Below, piece after piece: positions 1 to 7,637 of a stretch of DNA of 15,951 nucleotides; the stretch's first letter is position 1; the number at the start of each line of letters is the position of its first letter. The stretch is taken from the NCBI GenBank assembly GCA_047633055.1, contig JBLIEI010000079.1, positions 1-15,951 of the forward strand, written 5' to 3'. The position numbers and the translations under genes are program-made. Below the pieces are notes generated by a model. That model made no database searches. It was not told where the DNA came from and worked only from the letters and a program-made list of their open reading frames with translations. The DNA is from CALJFL01 sp047633055. GTDB taxonomy: Bacteria; Pseudomonadota; Gammaproteobacteria; Pseudomonadales; Halieaceae.

Positions 1-10
1 CTTCTAAATC

Positions 11-44
11 AAAACGCCCTGATCGGTTACGGTCAGGGCGTTTT
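11..44. terminator. Perfect inverted repeat, likely bidirectional rho-independent terminator
   Basis: Bases 11-22 (AAAACGCCCTGA) are exactly complementary to 33-44. Pairing continues inward with one wobble and two G/C pairs (23-25 with 30-32), leaving a 4-base loop at 26-29. The stem is GC-rich in the middle, with four A on the left and four T on the right, so it would have a short U tail in either direction. This is typical of terminators between convergent or consecutive genes. The upstream gene that would use it lies outside the window. The short T tract keeps confidence below certainty. Confidence 0.8.
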
Positions 45-147
45 ACTGTCTGGGGTTTCAGAACGCCGGATCCCTCCAGCGGATTTTTTTAGTGGAGCAA
101 GGACGGTTTCCCGTTTATGCTGCACGTCTGACGTAGGTAAGTACTCT

Positions 148-405
148 TTGTTCATTCTTCCGCGGTCTACTGAAAACACCCAGTGGTTCATTGGCCGATG
201 CCCGGGGCGCGATCTTACGATTGACGAAGTGACGGTCTCAAATGATCACGCTACGCTAGCGTTGGTCGATGGAGTTTGGTCGGTGGCGGACAAGGACTCG
301 ATTAATGGGATACGGGTAAATGGCATCAGAACCAAAGCCTCAAACCTCAAACCCGGAGACAAAATGCGAAGCGGAGATGTCGAACTCTTTTTCAGACCCT
401 TATAA
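148..405 (+). CDS. Minimal FHA (forkhead-associated) domain protein
   Basis: An 85-residue protein that is almost entirely one FHA domain, a phosphothreonine-peptide recognition module of Ser/Thr kinase signalling and secretion-system control. The classic motifs are visible: GR at residues 16-17, SNDH at 31-34, DSINGI at 50-55 and VNG at 57-59. The usual pThr-contacting Arg, Ser, His and Asn are therefore retained, although the normal STNGT reads SINGI. No other domain, signal peptide or membrane segment is seen. The start is uncertain. TTG at 148 is the first standard start codon in the frame, with a weak AGG about 10 bases upstream, but the frame is open without a stop back to base 1 and contains no ATG or GTG. 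The 3' end overlaps the next gene by 29 bases, suggesting co-transcription and a shared role. The FHA assignment is firm; the partner and pathway are unknown. Confidence 0.75.
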   Translation: MFILPRSTENTQWFIGRCPGRDLTIDEVTVSNDHATLALVDGVWSVADKDSINGIRVNGIRTKASNLKPGDKMRSGDVELFFRPL

Positions 406-1354
406 AGACAAAGTACATATCGGCGCTCGTGTGTCACATCATGCCCATACCTGCTCGGGATTGTTAGCGCTGGCCTTGGTTGTCGCTGTTGGTGTCTTTG
501 CCGAACCGGTTGTTCCCTCTACGCTATCCAGATATCAACGAATTTTGCTGGCCCTACAAACACAAGAAGGGGGTTGGAAGGCCTCTTTCGCTGACGCGGC
601 GCTATCACAATTGGTCGAAATATATTTGGCGGAAGCTGATCTGGCAATGTTTCAGGCCGGTGAAAAAAATCCAAATCCCAAGCTGTATGGTTGGTCTCGT
701 GCGGTTGAACAGTACGCCAATCAACTCGTGCGGGTGCAGGAGGATATAAAACGTGGTTTGCCTGTGGCCCTGTACGTAGACGTTCTAGGCCCCCCACGAA
801 TTGTTATCGGTGGCCGGAGTGTCATTCTGAACCATCCCCGAGAAGACCAGCAACGGGTTTATGAAGCTATCGCTGTAACAGATTTTTGTCGCCGGAGGGA
901 CTGCGATTCTCTGATAAAGGAGGACACAGAACCGACACCCATTCCGATGTCGGCACCTGTCACTGAGCCCGATTGGCGTTTCACCCGTGCGGGTCCCGTG
1001 TGTGCCGGGCACTCTGTTGAAGTGCACTTTGATTCAAGGGCTGACTTGTCTCGCGTCAAACCTCTGTGCCGCCAGCTGCTGCAGGAGTTAGCGGCACTTC
1101 AAAACGATCTGTCGTGGCAGCAACGCCACGGCGTTCATCTGGACTGGGATTTTTTGGAAACTCGCGCAATTCCTGAAAAGCCGGTTCATTTGGTGACCCT
1201 GAACGATCTAGGGGATTCGCTGCTGCTAGCCGTTCCCTTCCTGCACGACAGGCCGGGATTGTTGAGGGATGTTACGCCTTGGCTCGTTAGTCAGCAGTCT
1301 GGCGATCAGCCTACGCTGCTTATATTAAAAGCAGAAAACTATGGCTGGAAGTGA
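377..1354 (+). CDS. Uncharacterised exported or membrane-anchored protein
   Basis: A 325-residue protein of unknown function that I do not recognise. From ATG 377 it has a hydrophilic N-terminus of about 26 residues, one hydrophobic segment at about 27-42 (LLALALVVAVGVFA) and a long hydrophilic remainder. An FA/EP boundary after residue 42 could be a signal-peptidase site. The protein is therefore either periplasmic or anchored by one membrane helix. Four cysteines follow the hydrophobic segment (171, 176, 209, 231), the first two as CRRRDC, and could form disulfides in the periplasm. The middle (about 128-178) looks compact; residues 182-198 are rich in Pro, Glu and Thr and look like a linker to a second domain (about 200-325). 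ATG 377 has GCGGAG directly abutting it, too close for ideal use. GTG 431 would give a shorter, textbook signal peptide but has no visible ribosome site. It overlaps the FHA gene by 29 bases, so the two probably act together. Confidence 0.65.
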   Translation: MSNSFSDPYKDKVHIGARVSHHAHTCSGLLALALVVAVGVFAEPVVPSTLSRYQRILLALQTQEGGWKASFADAALSQLVEIYLAEADLAMFQAGEKNPNPKLYGWSRAVEQYANQLVRVQEDIKRGLPVALYVDVLGPPRIVIGGRSVILNHPREDQQRVYEAIAVTDFCRRRDCDSLIKEDTEPTPIPMSAPVTEPDWRFTRAGPVCAGHSVEVHFDSRADLSRVKPLCRQLLQELAALQNDLSWQQRHGVHLDWDFLETRAIPEKPVHLVTLNDLGDSLLLAVPFLHDRPGLLRDVTPWLVSQQSGDQPTLLILKAENYGWK

Positions 1355-1522
1355 GTAATTGCAGGTTTTCAGTGAGTACAAAAGGCTGTGTAAATAGAAC
1401 CAAACCACGTTTACCTTAATTAGTCCCTATGTTGAGAACTGGGTCACGTTCGGTCGCCAGCCACAAATGCAGTACAACGCTATGATTTATTGCTTAATCC
1501 CTTTTGGCATGGGTGTTGCGGA
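1355..1522. other. Intergenic stretch with no recognisable gene
   Basis: This 168-base stretch lies between the exported-protein gene and the HD-GYP remnant. I see no open frame of useful length, no convincing -35/-10 pair, no terminator with a T tract and no repeat of note. It probably includes the decayed promoter region of the pseudogene that follows. Confidence 0.5.
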
Positions 1523-2056
1523 ATGCTAGACATAGTCAAAATCTATACTCCGGAACTTGAGGTGGGATATGCATTGCCAGCTTGGATAGGCCGTGGCTGG
1601 AGACCCCTTTTGCTCTGCAGGGTTTTCGCCTCTGTAAGCAGAATGAAATAGAGCAACTCCGTGGGTTCTGCAAGTTTGTCTAAGTAGACTGCGTTAAAAG
1701 TGCTCAGTAAGAGTCAACCCTGCGACGCAAGGTGCGCAATCGGCCTCGCCTCTCCACGCAGGAGATGTTTCAGGGCGAGCTGGTAGAGCATTATCCAAGC
1801 GGTGGGTATCCATCCTGCGGACACTCTGGTGGAGTTGACTAACGGAGAGGTAGGTGTGGTTATTGCAGAACATCGGAACCGCGGCTTACGCCCGAGAGTC
1901 CCTCTCTTGCTCGATGGCGAGAAGCAGCCTATTGCTGAAGTCAAAACCATCGATCTGTTTACCCAGAACAATGCCGCAGATGGCAAACGTCTGGACACAG
2001 CGTGCAGCCTGCAACCCGATGCTTATGAAATAGATATGACCGTGATAGCGCTGTGA
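1523..2056 (+). pseudogene. Decayed DUF3391/HD-GYP c-di-GMP phosphodiesterase, catalytic domain deleted
   Basis: Three segments in two frames together read as an HD-GYP protein. Bases 1523-1566 give an N-terminus (MLDIVKIYTPELEVG). After a one-base shift, 1567-1680 give SLDRPWLETPFALQGFR followed by NEIEQLRGFCKFV, which is the DUF3391 domain found at the N-terminus of many HD-GYP phosphodiesterases. In-frame TAA codons interrupt this frame at 1681 and 1708. It continues to GELVEH at about 1774-1791, where a second shift leads into IIQAVGIHPADTLVELTNGE and on to the stop at 2056. That last part matches the family's C-terminal tail, including RLRPRV-like and LQPDAYEID stretches. Only about 178 codons remain, against roughly 400 or more in intact proteins, and no HD or GYP motif is present. 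Loss of the catalytic domain plus several lesions make it non-functional as a phosphodiesterase. The intact 84-codon tail from GTG 1802 is probably just a fragment. Family matching is from memory. Confidence 0.8.
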
Positions 2057-2089
2057 TCAGCCTACTGCCGAATATCTGGCAGGAGCGCT
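2047..2089. other. Hairpin in the convergent gap
   Basis: CTGCC at 2065-2069 pairs with GGCAG at 2078-2082. The flanking self-complementary AGCGCT at 2047-2052 and 2084-2089 can pair around it. The region separates the plus-strand pseudogene from the minus-strand CBS gene. No T tract directly follows on either strand: the seven T at 2101-2107 are 18 bases away and inside the CBS coding region. It may act as a weak terminator, but this is only a possibility. Confidence 0.25.
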
Positions 2090-2490
2090 CAGAGGTTGAA
2101 TTTTTTTACCGCGGTGAGCAATTGCCGGCAGGTAATTTGGCCGACCAACTTGCCGTCTTCTACTACGGGCCTACGACGCTTGTTCTTTAGCAACATATCC
2201 TGTGCCACATCGACGATATCTTCATTGGGATGTGCTATAACAAGATTTTCGCTGGCCATATAGTCTTTCACTTGGCCGATACCCGTATCGTTATAAATCG
2301 CTCCCAAGGCGGCACGCAGACAGTCCAGCTCGGACAAGATGCCAACCAAATTCTCCCGATCGTCGACCACACAAACGCCGGAAACTCTATTATCAATGAT
2401 TACCTGCATGGCCGTTAACACGTTGTCATCGGCCTTGACCTTCACCGGGTTTTTCAACATGTAGTCTCGCAAGTTTACCGATTTCAGCAT
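2089..2490 (-). CDS. Two-CBS-domain (Bateman module) protein
   Basis: A 133-residue soluble protein made of a tandem CBS pair, at about residues 8-63 and 75-131. The usual CBS pattern is visible in both halves: VSGVCVVDDRENLVGILSE in the first and RRRPVVEDGKLVGQIT in the second, each following a helix. Such pairs generally bind adenine nucleotides or similar ligands and act as sensors, often as stand-alone proteins without a catalytic domain, as here. ATG 2490 is preceded by a strong AAGGAG site with six-base spacing. The gene lies 39 bases after nuoN on the same strand with no terminator between, so it is probably transcribed as the tail of the nuo operon. A role in sensing energy or redox state linked to complex I would be an inference from position only. 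The ligand and target are unknown. Confidence 0.85.
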   Translation of the reverse strand: MLKSVNLRDYMLKNPVKVKADDNVLTAMQVIIDNRVSGVCVVDDRENLVGILSELDCLRAALGAIYNDTGIGQVKDYMASENLVIAHPNEDIVDVAQDMLLKNKRRRPVVEDGKLVGQITCRQLLTAVKKFNL

Positions 2491-2496
2491 ACCTCT

Positions 2497-2502
2497 CTCC
2501 TT
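2497..2502 (-). promoter_or_regulatory. Ribosome binding site of the CBS gene
   Basis: On the minus strand the sequence reads AAGGAG, then six bases, then ATG at 2490. It is the cleanest Shine-Dalgarno site I noticed in the window. Because the CBS gene is not overlapped by nuoN, this site supports independent, efficient translation from a read-through nuo transcript. Confidence 0.75.
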
Positions 2503-2529
2503 GATGTGGCCTAACTAAGGTATTGGTAC

Positions 2530-3975
2530 CTATAGTGTAGACCTTAAGTACGACATAAGTGATTGGGGTAACACCCCAAGCACCAATATTCCAGCAATAA
2601 GTCCGCAAGCAATCAGGCGAACCAGCGACCCTTGAGGAACGGGACGTTTACCAGGGTGCTCTTCCGGCCTGCGGGCCAGGTAATAGATCACCCTGAGATA
2701 GTAGTAAATTCCAATACCACTACCGACGACCAGACTGGCCAGTAAAACCCAGTGGGAGCCGCTGACAGCGGCGCTTATAATATAAAACTTGGCGATAAAC
2801 CCGGCGGTAAGTGGAATTCCTGCTAACGAAAGCAGGGAGAGAAGGAACATACTTGCCAGCAGGGGTCGATGCCATAGGAGGCCGCTTACATCGCGCAACT
2901 GAGGGTGCTCGCGCTTAATATCGCCGCTGGAGATGATCGAGAGCAGGGCAAATGCGGCGAGCGTGGTTGCGGTATATGCAATCAAATAGAAAACTGCTGC
3001 TTCTGTGGCCAGATTGCGATGCTGGACGTCCGCGCCAACAGTAAATATTATTACCAGATAGCCCATGTGAGAGATTGAAGAGTAGGCCAGTAGACGCTTT
3101 AGATTGGTTTGCATCAGCGCGAGCAGATTTCCTGCCAACATACTGAATACGGCGATAAGACTCATGCAGCTGATGAGCACATCGAACCGGAAAAGATTGG
3201 CATCAACAAACCAGCGCAGGAGAACGACGAATACCGCCACCTTTGAAACCGATGCAAGGAAGCCAGTGACCGGAGTCGGCGCGCCGTCATAGACATCAGG
3301 CGTCCATAAATGGAAAGGGACCAGTGACAGCTTGAAACCTAAACCCGTAACGATCATCACGGCAGCGATCAATAACCCACTTTGACGGGTATCCGTGGTG
3401 TTCAATGCTATGCCAATTTCAAAAAACTCCAGGGTCCCGGTGGCAGCGTATAACAGTGCAAATCCAAACAACGCCGTGGCGGAGGCCGCACCCGAAAGAA
3501 CCAGATATTTAGTTGCGGCCTCCAACGGCAGGAAAGATCGATCTGGATAGGCAATGAGGGCATAGAGTGCAATGGACATGAGTTCAAGTCCGAGCAATAG
3601 GGAGGCTAAATGCACAGAGCAGGCGAGAGTGCAGGCGCCCAATGTGCTGAGTATCAACAGGAGGAAGTACTCCTCGGGCTGGTCTTCTCTTTTCTCCAAA
3701 AAATCTACGGACAGTAATGCAGTGATCGTCGCCGCTACACAAAAAAGGCTGCAAAACAGTAAGCCCAGACGGTCGGCTCGTAACAAAGGGGTCACTGCCA
3801 ATGGGGTGTATTCAACAGCGTACAGAGTTGACAGGGCCGCAACCGTAAACGTCAGCACGGTAAGCGCTACGGTTACCCGCAAGCGTCTGAAAAAGGCGAC
3901 CTGCACCATGATTACGATCACGCCGCACGCCAGAATGATCAAAGGTAGCAAGGCATACAGAGACGACATGCTCAT
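2530..3975 (-). CDS. nuoN: NADH-quinone oxidoreductase subunit N
   Basis: Membrane subunit of complex I, one of three antiporter-like proteins thought to move protons as quinone is reduced. The 481 residues are nearly all hydrophobic helices, close to the E. coli length. The conserved charged residues of the pump half-channels are visible: Glu131 in GLELMSI, Lys156 in ATKYLVLSG, Lys215 in GFKLSLVPFHLW and Lys245 in SVSKVAVF. The open frame extends far upstream, but the start is set at ATG 3975, which overlaps the nuoM stop as ATGA and gives MSMSSLYALLPL. An internal ATG at 3969 is a possible alternative. It is the last nuo gene of the operon, followed after 39 bases by the CBS gene. No frameshift or missing motif is seen. 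Confidence 0.95.
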   Translation of the reverse strand: MSMSSLYALLPLIILACGVIVIMVQVAFFRRLRVTVALTVLTFTVAALSTLYAVEYTPLAVTPLLRADRLGLLFCSLFCVAATITALLSVDFLEKREDQPEEYFLLLILSTLGACTLACSVHLASLLLGLELMSIALYALIAYPDRSFLPLEAATKYLVLSGAASATALFGFALLYAATGTLEFFEIGIALNTTDTRQSGLLIAAVMIVTGLGFKLSLVPFHLWTPDVYDGAPTPVTGFLASVSKVAVFVVLLRWFVDANLFRFDVLISCMSLIAVFSMLAGNLLALMQTNLKRLLAYSSISHMGYLVIIFTVGADVQHRNLATEAAVFYLIAYTATTLAAFALLSIISSGDIKREHPQLRDVSGLLWHRPLLASMFLLSLLSLAGIPLTAGFIAKFYIISAAVSGSHWVLLASLVVGSGIGIYYYLRVIYYLARRPEEHPGKRPVPQGSLVRLIACGLIAGILVLGVLPQSLMSYLRSTL

Positions 3976-5489
3976 GGCGACACCACCGGCATGTTCAATG
4001 AAAACTGCTCGCTGAGGCCGACGATAACCGGCGCCGCTAGGTCCAGGACCGGTTGCGGAAAGAGTCCTAGCCCAATCAGGGCAATCATCATGACAGCCAT
4101 AGTGAGCATTTCCCGGCTGTCGAAGTCTGGCATTTTCAGCTCCTCTCTGGGTGCGCCCTGAAACGTCTGTTGCATCATCCACAGCGAATAAATAGCCGCG
4201 GTAATCAGGCCCAGAGCAGCCAGGGCAGTGAACCAGGGTTGGACCGCGAACAGCCCTGCCAGGATCAGAAACTCGGCAACAAAATTGCCCAGTCCTGGCA
4301 GTCCCAGCGAGGCCACTGCAAAAAATAGAGCACAGGCGCCCATTCTCGGTGCCTGATGCCATAGACCGCCCATGCGCTGCATGTCCCTGGTCTGTAGACG
4401 ATGCTGCAGTGCGCCCGCCAGCATAAACAGGGCTGCCGTACTAATGCCATGGGCGATCATCTGCAGGATAGCGCCCTGCAATGCTAGCGTATTCCAGGCG
4501 TAGAGACCTAGCAGGATAAAGCCCATGTGGCTGACGCTGCTATAAGCGACCAAGCGCTTAAAGTCGGTTTGTGCGAAGGCCAGAATCGCGCCGTAGATTA
4601 TGCCGATAATGCCGAGTGTCATCGCTACCGGCGCAAACTTGGCAGAAGCTTCGGGGAACATCGGTATGCAAATTCTCAGCAGGCCGTACGCCCCGGTCTT
4701 CAGCAAAATACCTGCCAGCAAAACACTACCGGCTGTTGGGGCCTGAGTATGTGCATCAGGCAGCCACGTATGGAAAGGGAAACCTGGTAATTTGACGGTA
4801 AAGGCGAGAAAGAAGCCGAGCATCGTAATCATTGCCATCCTGCTTTCAATCTCCACTCCCAGCAAGTCGAAATAGCTGAAGCTCCACTGGCCGCTTATCA
4901 CCGAGGCCTGGTAGGCCAGAATCACAATCGACAACAGCATCAGTAGCCCGGAAACCTGAGTGAATATGAAGAACTTCATCGCTGCGTAGGCTTTATTCTC
5001 ATGACCCCAGACAGCAATCAGCAGGTACATTGGTATTAGCATTACCTCCCAAAACAGAAAAAACAGAAACAGGTCCAGTGCCAGGAACACGCCACAGACA
5101 CCTGCCAGTGTCCACAGTATATTGGCCTGGAACAGCCCGGGCTTGAAATCGACTTCAGACCATGACGCTGACACGGCAATAAGTCCGAGAAGCAAAGTGA
5201 GGCACACCAGCAGTAGGCTGAGACCGTCCATGGCCAGTTCCAGGCCGATACCAAATCTTGGTATCCAGTTGACTCGCCAATGGATTAGCCAGCTTTGGGG
5301 TTCGCCCGGCCGTGTTGGCAGAGCCAGTTGGTCTAGGCCAATATCCGACACTATGATGGCAAGATAAAACAGCGCCGAGCCGGCAATAGCGAGACTAATG
5401 TAGCGGGGTAGCACTGGGCTAATACGCTCGGCCTGCCAGGCAGCCAGTCCTCCCAGTAGCAGCAACGTGATGAGAATCATCAAGCTCAT
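3972..5489 (-). CDS. nuoM: NADH-quinone oxidoreductase subunit M
   Basis: Second antiporter-like membrane subunit of complex I, sitting between NuoN and NuoL in the membrane arm. The 505 residues form many transmembrane helices, typical of NuoM. Key residues are present: Glu148 in FWEVMLIPMYLLI, Lys233 in TVKLPGFPFHTWLPDAH and Lys264 in LLKTGAYGLLR. These correspond to the E. coli positions needed for pumping. ATG 5489 overlaps the nuoL stop (ATGA) and removes 22 non-homologous residues that an upstream start would add. The 3' end overlaps nuoN in the same way, so translation is probably coupled along nuoL-M-N. The gene looks intact. Confidence 0.96.
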   Translation of the reverse strand: MSLMILITLLLLGGLAAWQAERISPVLPRYISLAIAGSALFYLAIIVSDIGLDQLALPTRPGEPQSWLIHWRVNWIPRFGIGLELAMDGLSLLLVCLTLLLGLIAVSASWSEVDFKPGLFQANILWTLAGVCGVFLALDLFLFFLFWEVMLIPMYLLIAVWGHENKAYAAMKFFIFTQVSGLLMLLSIVILAYQASVISGQWSFSYFDLLGVEIESRMAMITMLGFFLAFTVKLPGFPFHTWLPDAHTQAPTAGSVLLAGILLKTGAYGLLRICIPMFPEASAKFAPVAMTLGIIGIIYGAILAFAQTDFKRLVAYSSVSHMGFILLGLYAWNTLALQGAILQMIAHGISTAALFMLAGALQHRLQTRDMQRMGGLWHQAPRMGACALFFAVASLGLPGLGNFVAEFLILAGLFAVQPWFTALAALGLITAAIYSLWMMQQTFQGAPREELKMPDFDSREMLTMAVMMIALIGLGLFPQPVLDLAAPVIVGLSEQFSLNMPVVSP

Positions 5490-7321
5490 AGCGCTTGCCT
5501 CAGCACAATGGCGCCCAGCAATACCAGTGCGCAAACCATGCTGGTGGCATACCACCTTAGTTCACCGTTTTGCAATGTCATCAGGCCTCTGTGCCCCCAC
5601 TGGCTAAGATGAATGACGAGACCATAGATGAAGTCGATGGGTTCATTACGCCACCCATTGGCCAACTGCTTGAAAGGTTTCACCAACAATGTGTGATACA
5701 GGGCGTCAACGCGCCAACCGCTGAAGAAGAATGCCGTCAGGAACTTGCCCACATCGGAATCAGTAACACCTCGCAGGGATATTTGTTTACCAAGAAATAG
5801 CAGATAGGCTATGAGCAAACCCACTAAAGGCACGCTTATCCCGATGATTTCAACGGTGTAATTGTGATCAGTGATTGGGGCCTCTGTGAATACAGCTGCG
5901 AGAGGAAGTGCTATCCAGCCACCGACAATGGACAGTATGCAGAGCACGGTCAGTGGTAACGACATGCGCCAGCCCGGCTTGCGATCTGGCTCAGTTTGGA
6001 GCTCACCAAAAAATACAATGAACACCAGTCTGAAGCTATATATTGCTGTTAGAAGTGCGCCCAGTAAGCCGCCTAGCCACAGCCAGGTGCTGATTCGCGG
6101 CGATGCCCAAGCAGCCAGAAGAATTGCATCTTTACTGTAAAACCCCGAGGTAAACGGCAAGGCCGCCAGTGCGGCTGAACCAATTACAAAGCTCCAAAAA
6201 ATAATGGGTAGTTTTGTTCGCAGGCCGCCCATGCGGAAAATATTGTGCTCGTGATGTAGACAGTGAATGACTGCGCCAGCAGCAAGGAACAATAGCGCTT
6301 TAAAAAAGGCGTGGGTCATCAAGTGAAAAATGCCTGCGCTAAAAGCACCTACTCCCAGCGCGAGGAACATATAGCCAATCTGGCTAATGGTGGAGTAGGC
6401 GAGAATGCGCTTGATATCATTCTGGACCAGGGCGGCAAATCCGGCCAGTAGCAGGGTGAGCAAACCTACCCAGGCAACGATTTCGAGAGCCAGCGGTGCG
6501 AGCAAAAATAACTCATGCGTTCTGGCAATCAAATAGACACCGGCCGTCACCATCGTTGCTGCGTGGATCAAGGCACTCACCGGGGTTGGACCCGCCATGG
6601 CGTCGGGCAGCCAGGTGTGCAAAGGTAACTGCGCTGACTTACCCACGGCGCCGCCCAGCAATAACAAGCACGCAACAAGTGGTAGCTTATCGCTGACCTC
6701 CCAGGCGCTATTAGCAGCCGACATCAGCGCCCGTATATCGAGAGTGCCCAGCTCTGTCAGCAATAAAAATAATCCTAGTGCCATCGCAGCATCGCCCACT
6801 CTGGTAATAACAAAGGCTTTACGCGCAGCCTGACCGTTGTTGGGGTCGCGGTACCAGAACCCTACCAGCAGATAGGAGCATACGCCCACACCTTCCCAGC
6901 CCAGATAGAGCAGCAAAAGGTTGTCAGCCATGACCAGAAGCAGCATTGACGCCACAAACATATTCATATAAGCGAAGTAGCGCGCTAATGATTCGTCATC
7001 CCACATGAACTCAATGGAGTAGAGATGGATGAGAAATCCGACACCGGTGATAACCGACATCATTACCAAGGCCAGGCCGTCGATGTAAAAAGCGATACTG
7101 GGAGAAAATTCACCGACCTGTATCCAGGTCCACAGATGAATCAGTTTTACCTCACCGTCCTGTAAGAAATTAAGAAAAGAAATCGCCACACAGATTGCTG
7201 CCAGACCGACAGAGCCGGCGCCTAAAGTCGCCAAAGCAATTTTAGGTAGCCTGGCTCCTGCCACCATCAGCACTATCGCGCTGGCCAGAGGCAGGGCTGG
7301 AATAAGCGCGATTAAGTCCAT
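5486..7321 (-). CDS. nuoL: NADH-quinone oxidoreductase subunit L
   Basis: The distal antiporter-like subunit of complex I, which in known structures carries the long lateral helix lying along NuoM and NuoN. The protein has 611 residues, close to E. coli NuoL (613). Visible landmarks are Glu143 in GWEGVGVCSYLLVGFW, Lys228 in GKSAQLPLHTWLPDAM, the HAATMVTAGVYL helix (253-264) and Lys341 in HAFFKALLFLAAGA. The C-terminal part from about residue 500 would hold the lateral helix and the terminal transmembrane anchor. The start is ATG 7321, one base after the nuoK stop, giving MDLIALIPALPL; the longer upstream frame is not homologous. The downstream end overlaps nuoM by four bases. No sign of damage. 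Confidence 0.96.
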   Translation of the reverse strand: MDLIALIPALPLASAIVLMVAGARLPKIALATLGAGSVGLAAICVAISFLNFLQDGEVKLIHLWTWIQVGEFSPSIAFYIDGLALVMMSVITGVGFLIHLYSIEFMWDDESLARYFAYMNMFVASMLLLVMADNLLLLYLGWEGVGVCSYLLVGFWYRDPNNGQAARKAFVITRVGDAAMALGLFLLLTELGTLDIRALMSAANSAWEVSDKLPLVACLLLLGGAVGKSAQLPLHTWLPDAMAGPTPVSALIHAATMVTAGVYLIARTHELFLLAPLALEIVAWVGLLTLLLAGFAALVQNDIKRILAYSTISQIGYMFLALGVGAFSAGIFHLMTHAFFKALLFLAAGAVIHCLHHEHNIFRMGGLRTKLPIIFWSFVIGSAALAALPFTSGFYSKDAILLAAWASPRISTWLWLGGLLGALLTAIYSFRLVFIVFFGELQTEPDRKPGWRMSLPLTVLCILSIVGGWIALPLAAVFTEAPITDHNYTVEIIGISVPLVGLLIAYLLFLGKQISLRGVTDSDVGKFLTAFFFSGWRVDALYHTLLVKPFKQLANGWRNEPIDFIYGLVIHLSQWGHRGLMTLQNGELRWYATSMVCALVLLGAIVLRQAL

Positions 7322-7322
7322 G

Positions 7323-7637
7323 TTAACCCCGCAGCCTGTTGGCGGCGTCCATGTCCAATGTCCTGAAGCGGCGTTGAATTTGCAGGACAAGGCCCAAACC
7401 GATAGCGACCTCTGCCGCGGCAACGGTGAGTATCAGCAAGAACATTATTTGTCCATCGGCCTGGCCCCACTTGGCGCCTGCCGCGATAAATGCGACAGCC
7501 GCGGCATTCAACATGACTTCCAGCGACATCAGCATAAAAATAATATTGCGTCTTAGCATCAGACCCAGCAAACCCATGCAAAAAAGTAGGCCGGCGAAAA
7601 TCTGCACATGCTCCATGGGTATTTGCAGGCCGCCCAT
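7323..7637 (-). CDS. nuoK: NADH-quinone oxidoreductase subunit K
   Basis: Small three-helix membrane subunit of complex I, counterpart of mitochondrial ND4L, located between the quinone-site subunits and NuoN. It has 104 residues, against 100 in E. coli. The two buried glutamates that form part of the proton path are present: Glu40 in MSLEVMLNAAA and Glu76 in AAAEVAIGLGL, matching E. coli Glu36 and Glu72. ATG 7637 shares one base with the nuoJ stop (TGATG). A second ATG seven codons in (MEHVQIF) would match the E. coli start more closely, so the exact N-terminus is open. nuoL starts one base after its stop. Confidence 0.95.
   Translation of the reverse strand: MGGLQIPMEHVQIFAGLLFCMGLLGLMLRRNIIFMLMSLEVMLNAAAVAFIAAGAKWGQADGQIMFLLILTVAAAEVAIGLGLVLQIQRRFRTLDMDAANRLRG

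Noticed and set aside
1350..1378. Eight-base direct repeat AGTGAGTA at 1350-1357 and 1371-1378
   Set aside because: Too short and isolated, and the first copy spans the stop of a coding gene; chance is sufficient.
1714..1998. A 94-codon minus-strand open frame opposite the pseudogene
   Set aside because: Its sequence looks like an antisense shadow of the HD-GYP remnant, with no recognisable motif or ribosome site.
1802..2056. An 84-codon plus-strand open frame as an independent small gene
   Set aside because: It starts at a GTG in the middle of the conserved HD-GYP C-terminal tail, has no ribosome site, and its homology continues upstream in another frame, so it is a pseudogene fragment.
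2516..2530. Small GGTA/TACC hairpin between nuoN and the CBS gene as a terminator
   Set aside because: Only four base pairs and no T tract follows on the minus strand, so it is unlikely to stop transcription.
3572..4015. A 147-codon plus-strand open frame opposite nuoN
   Set aside because: It is antisense to a strongly conserved nuoN, rich in Arg, Lys, Ser and Thr as expected from an opposite-strand shadow, and has no domain.
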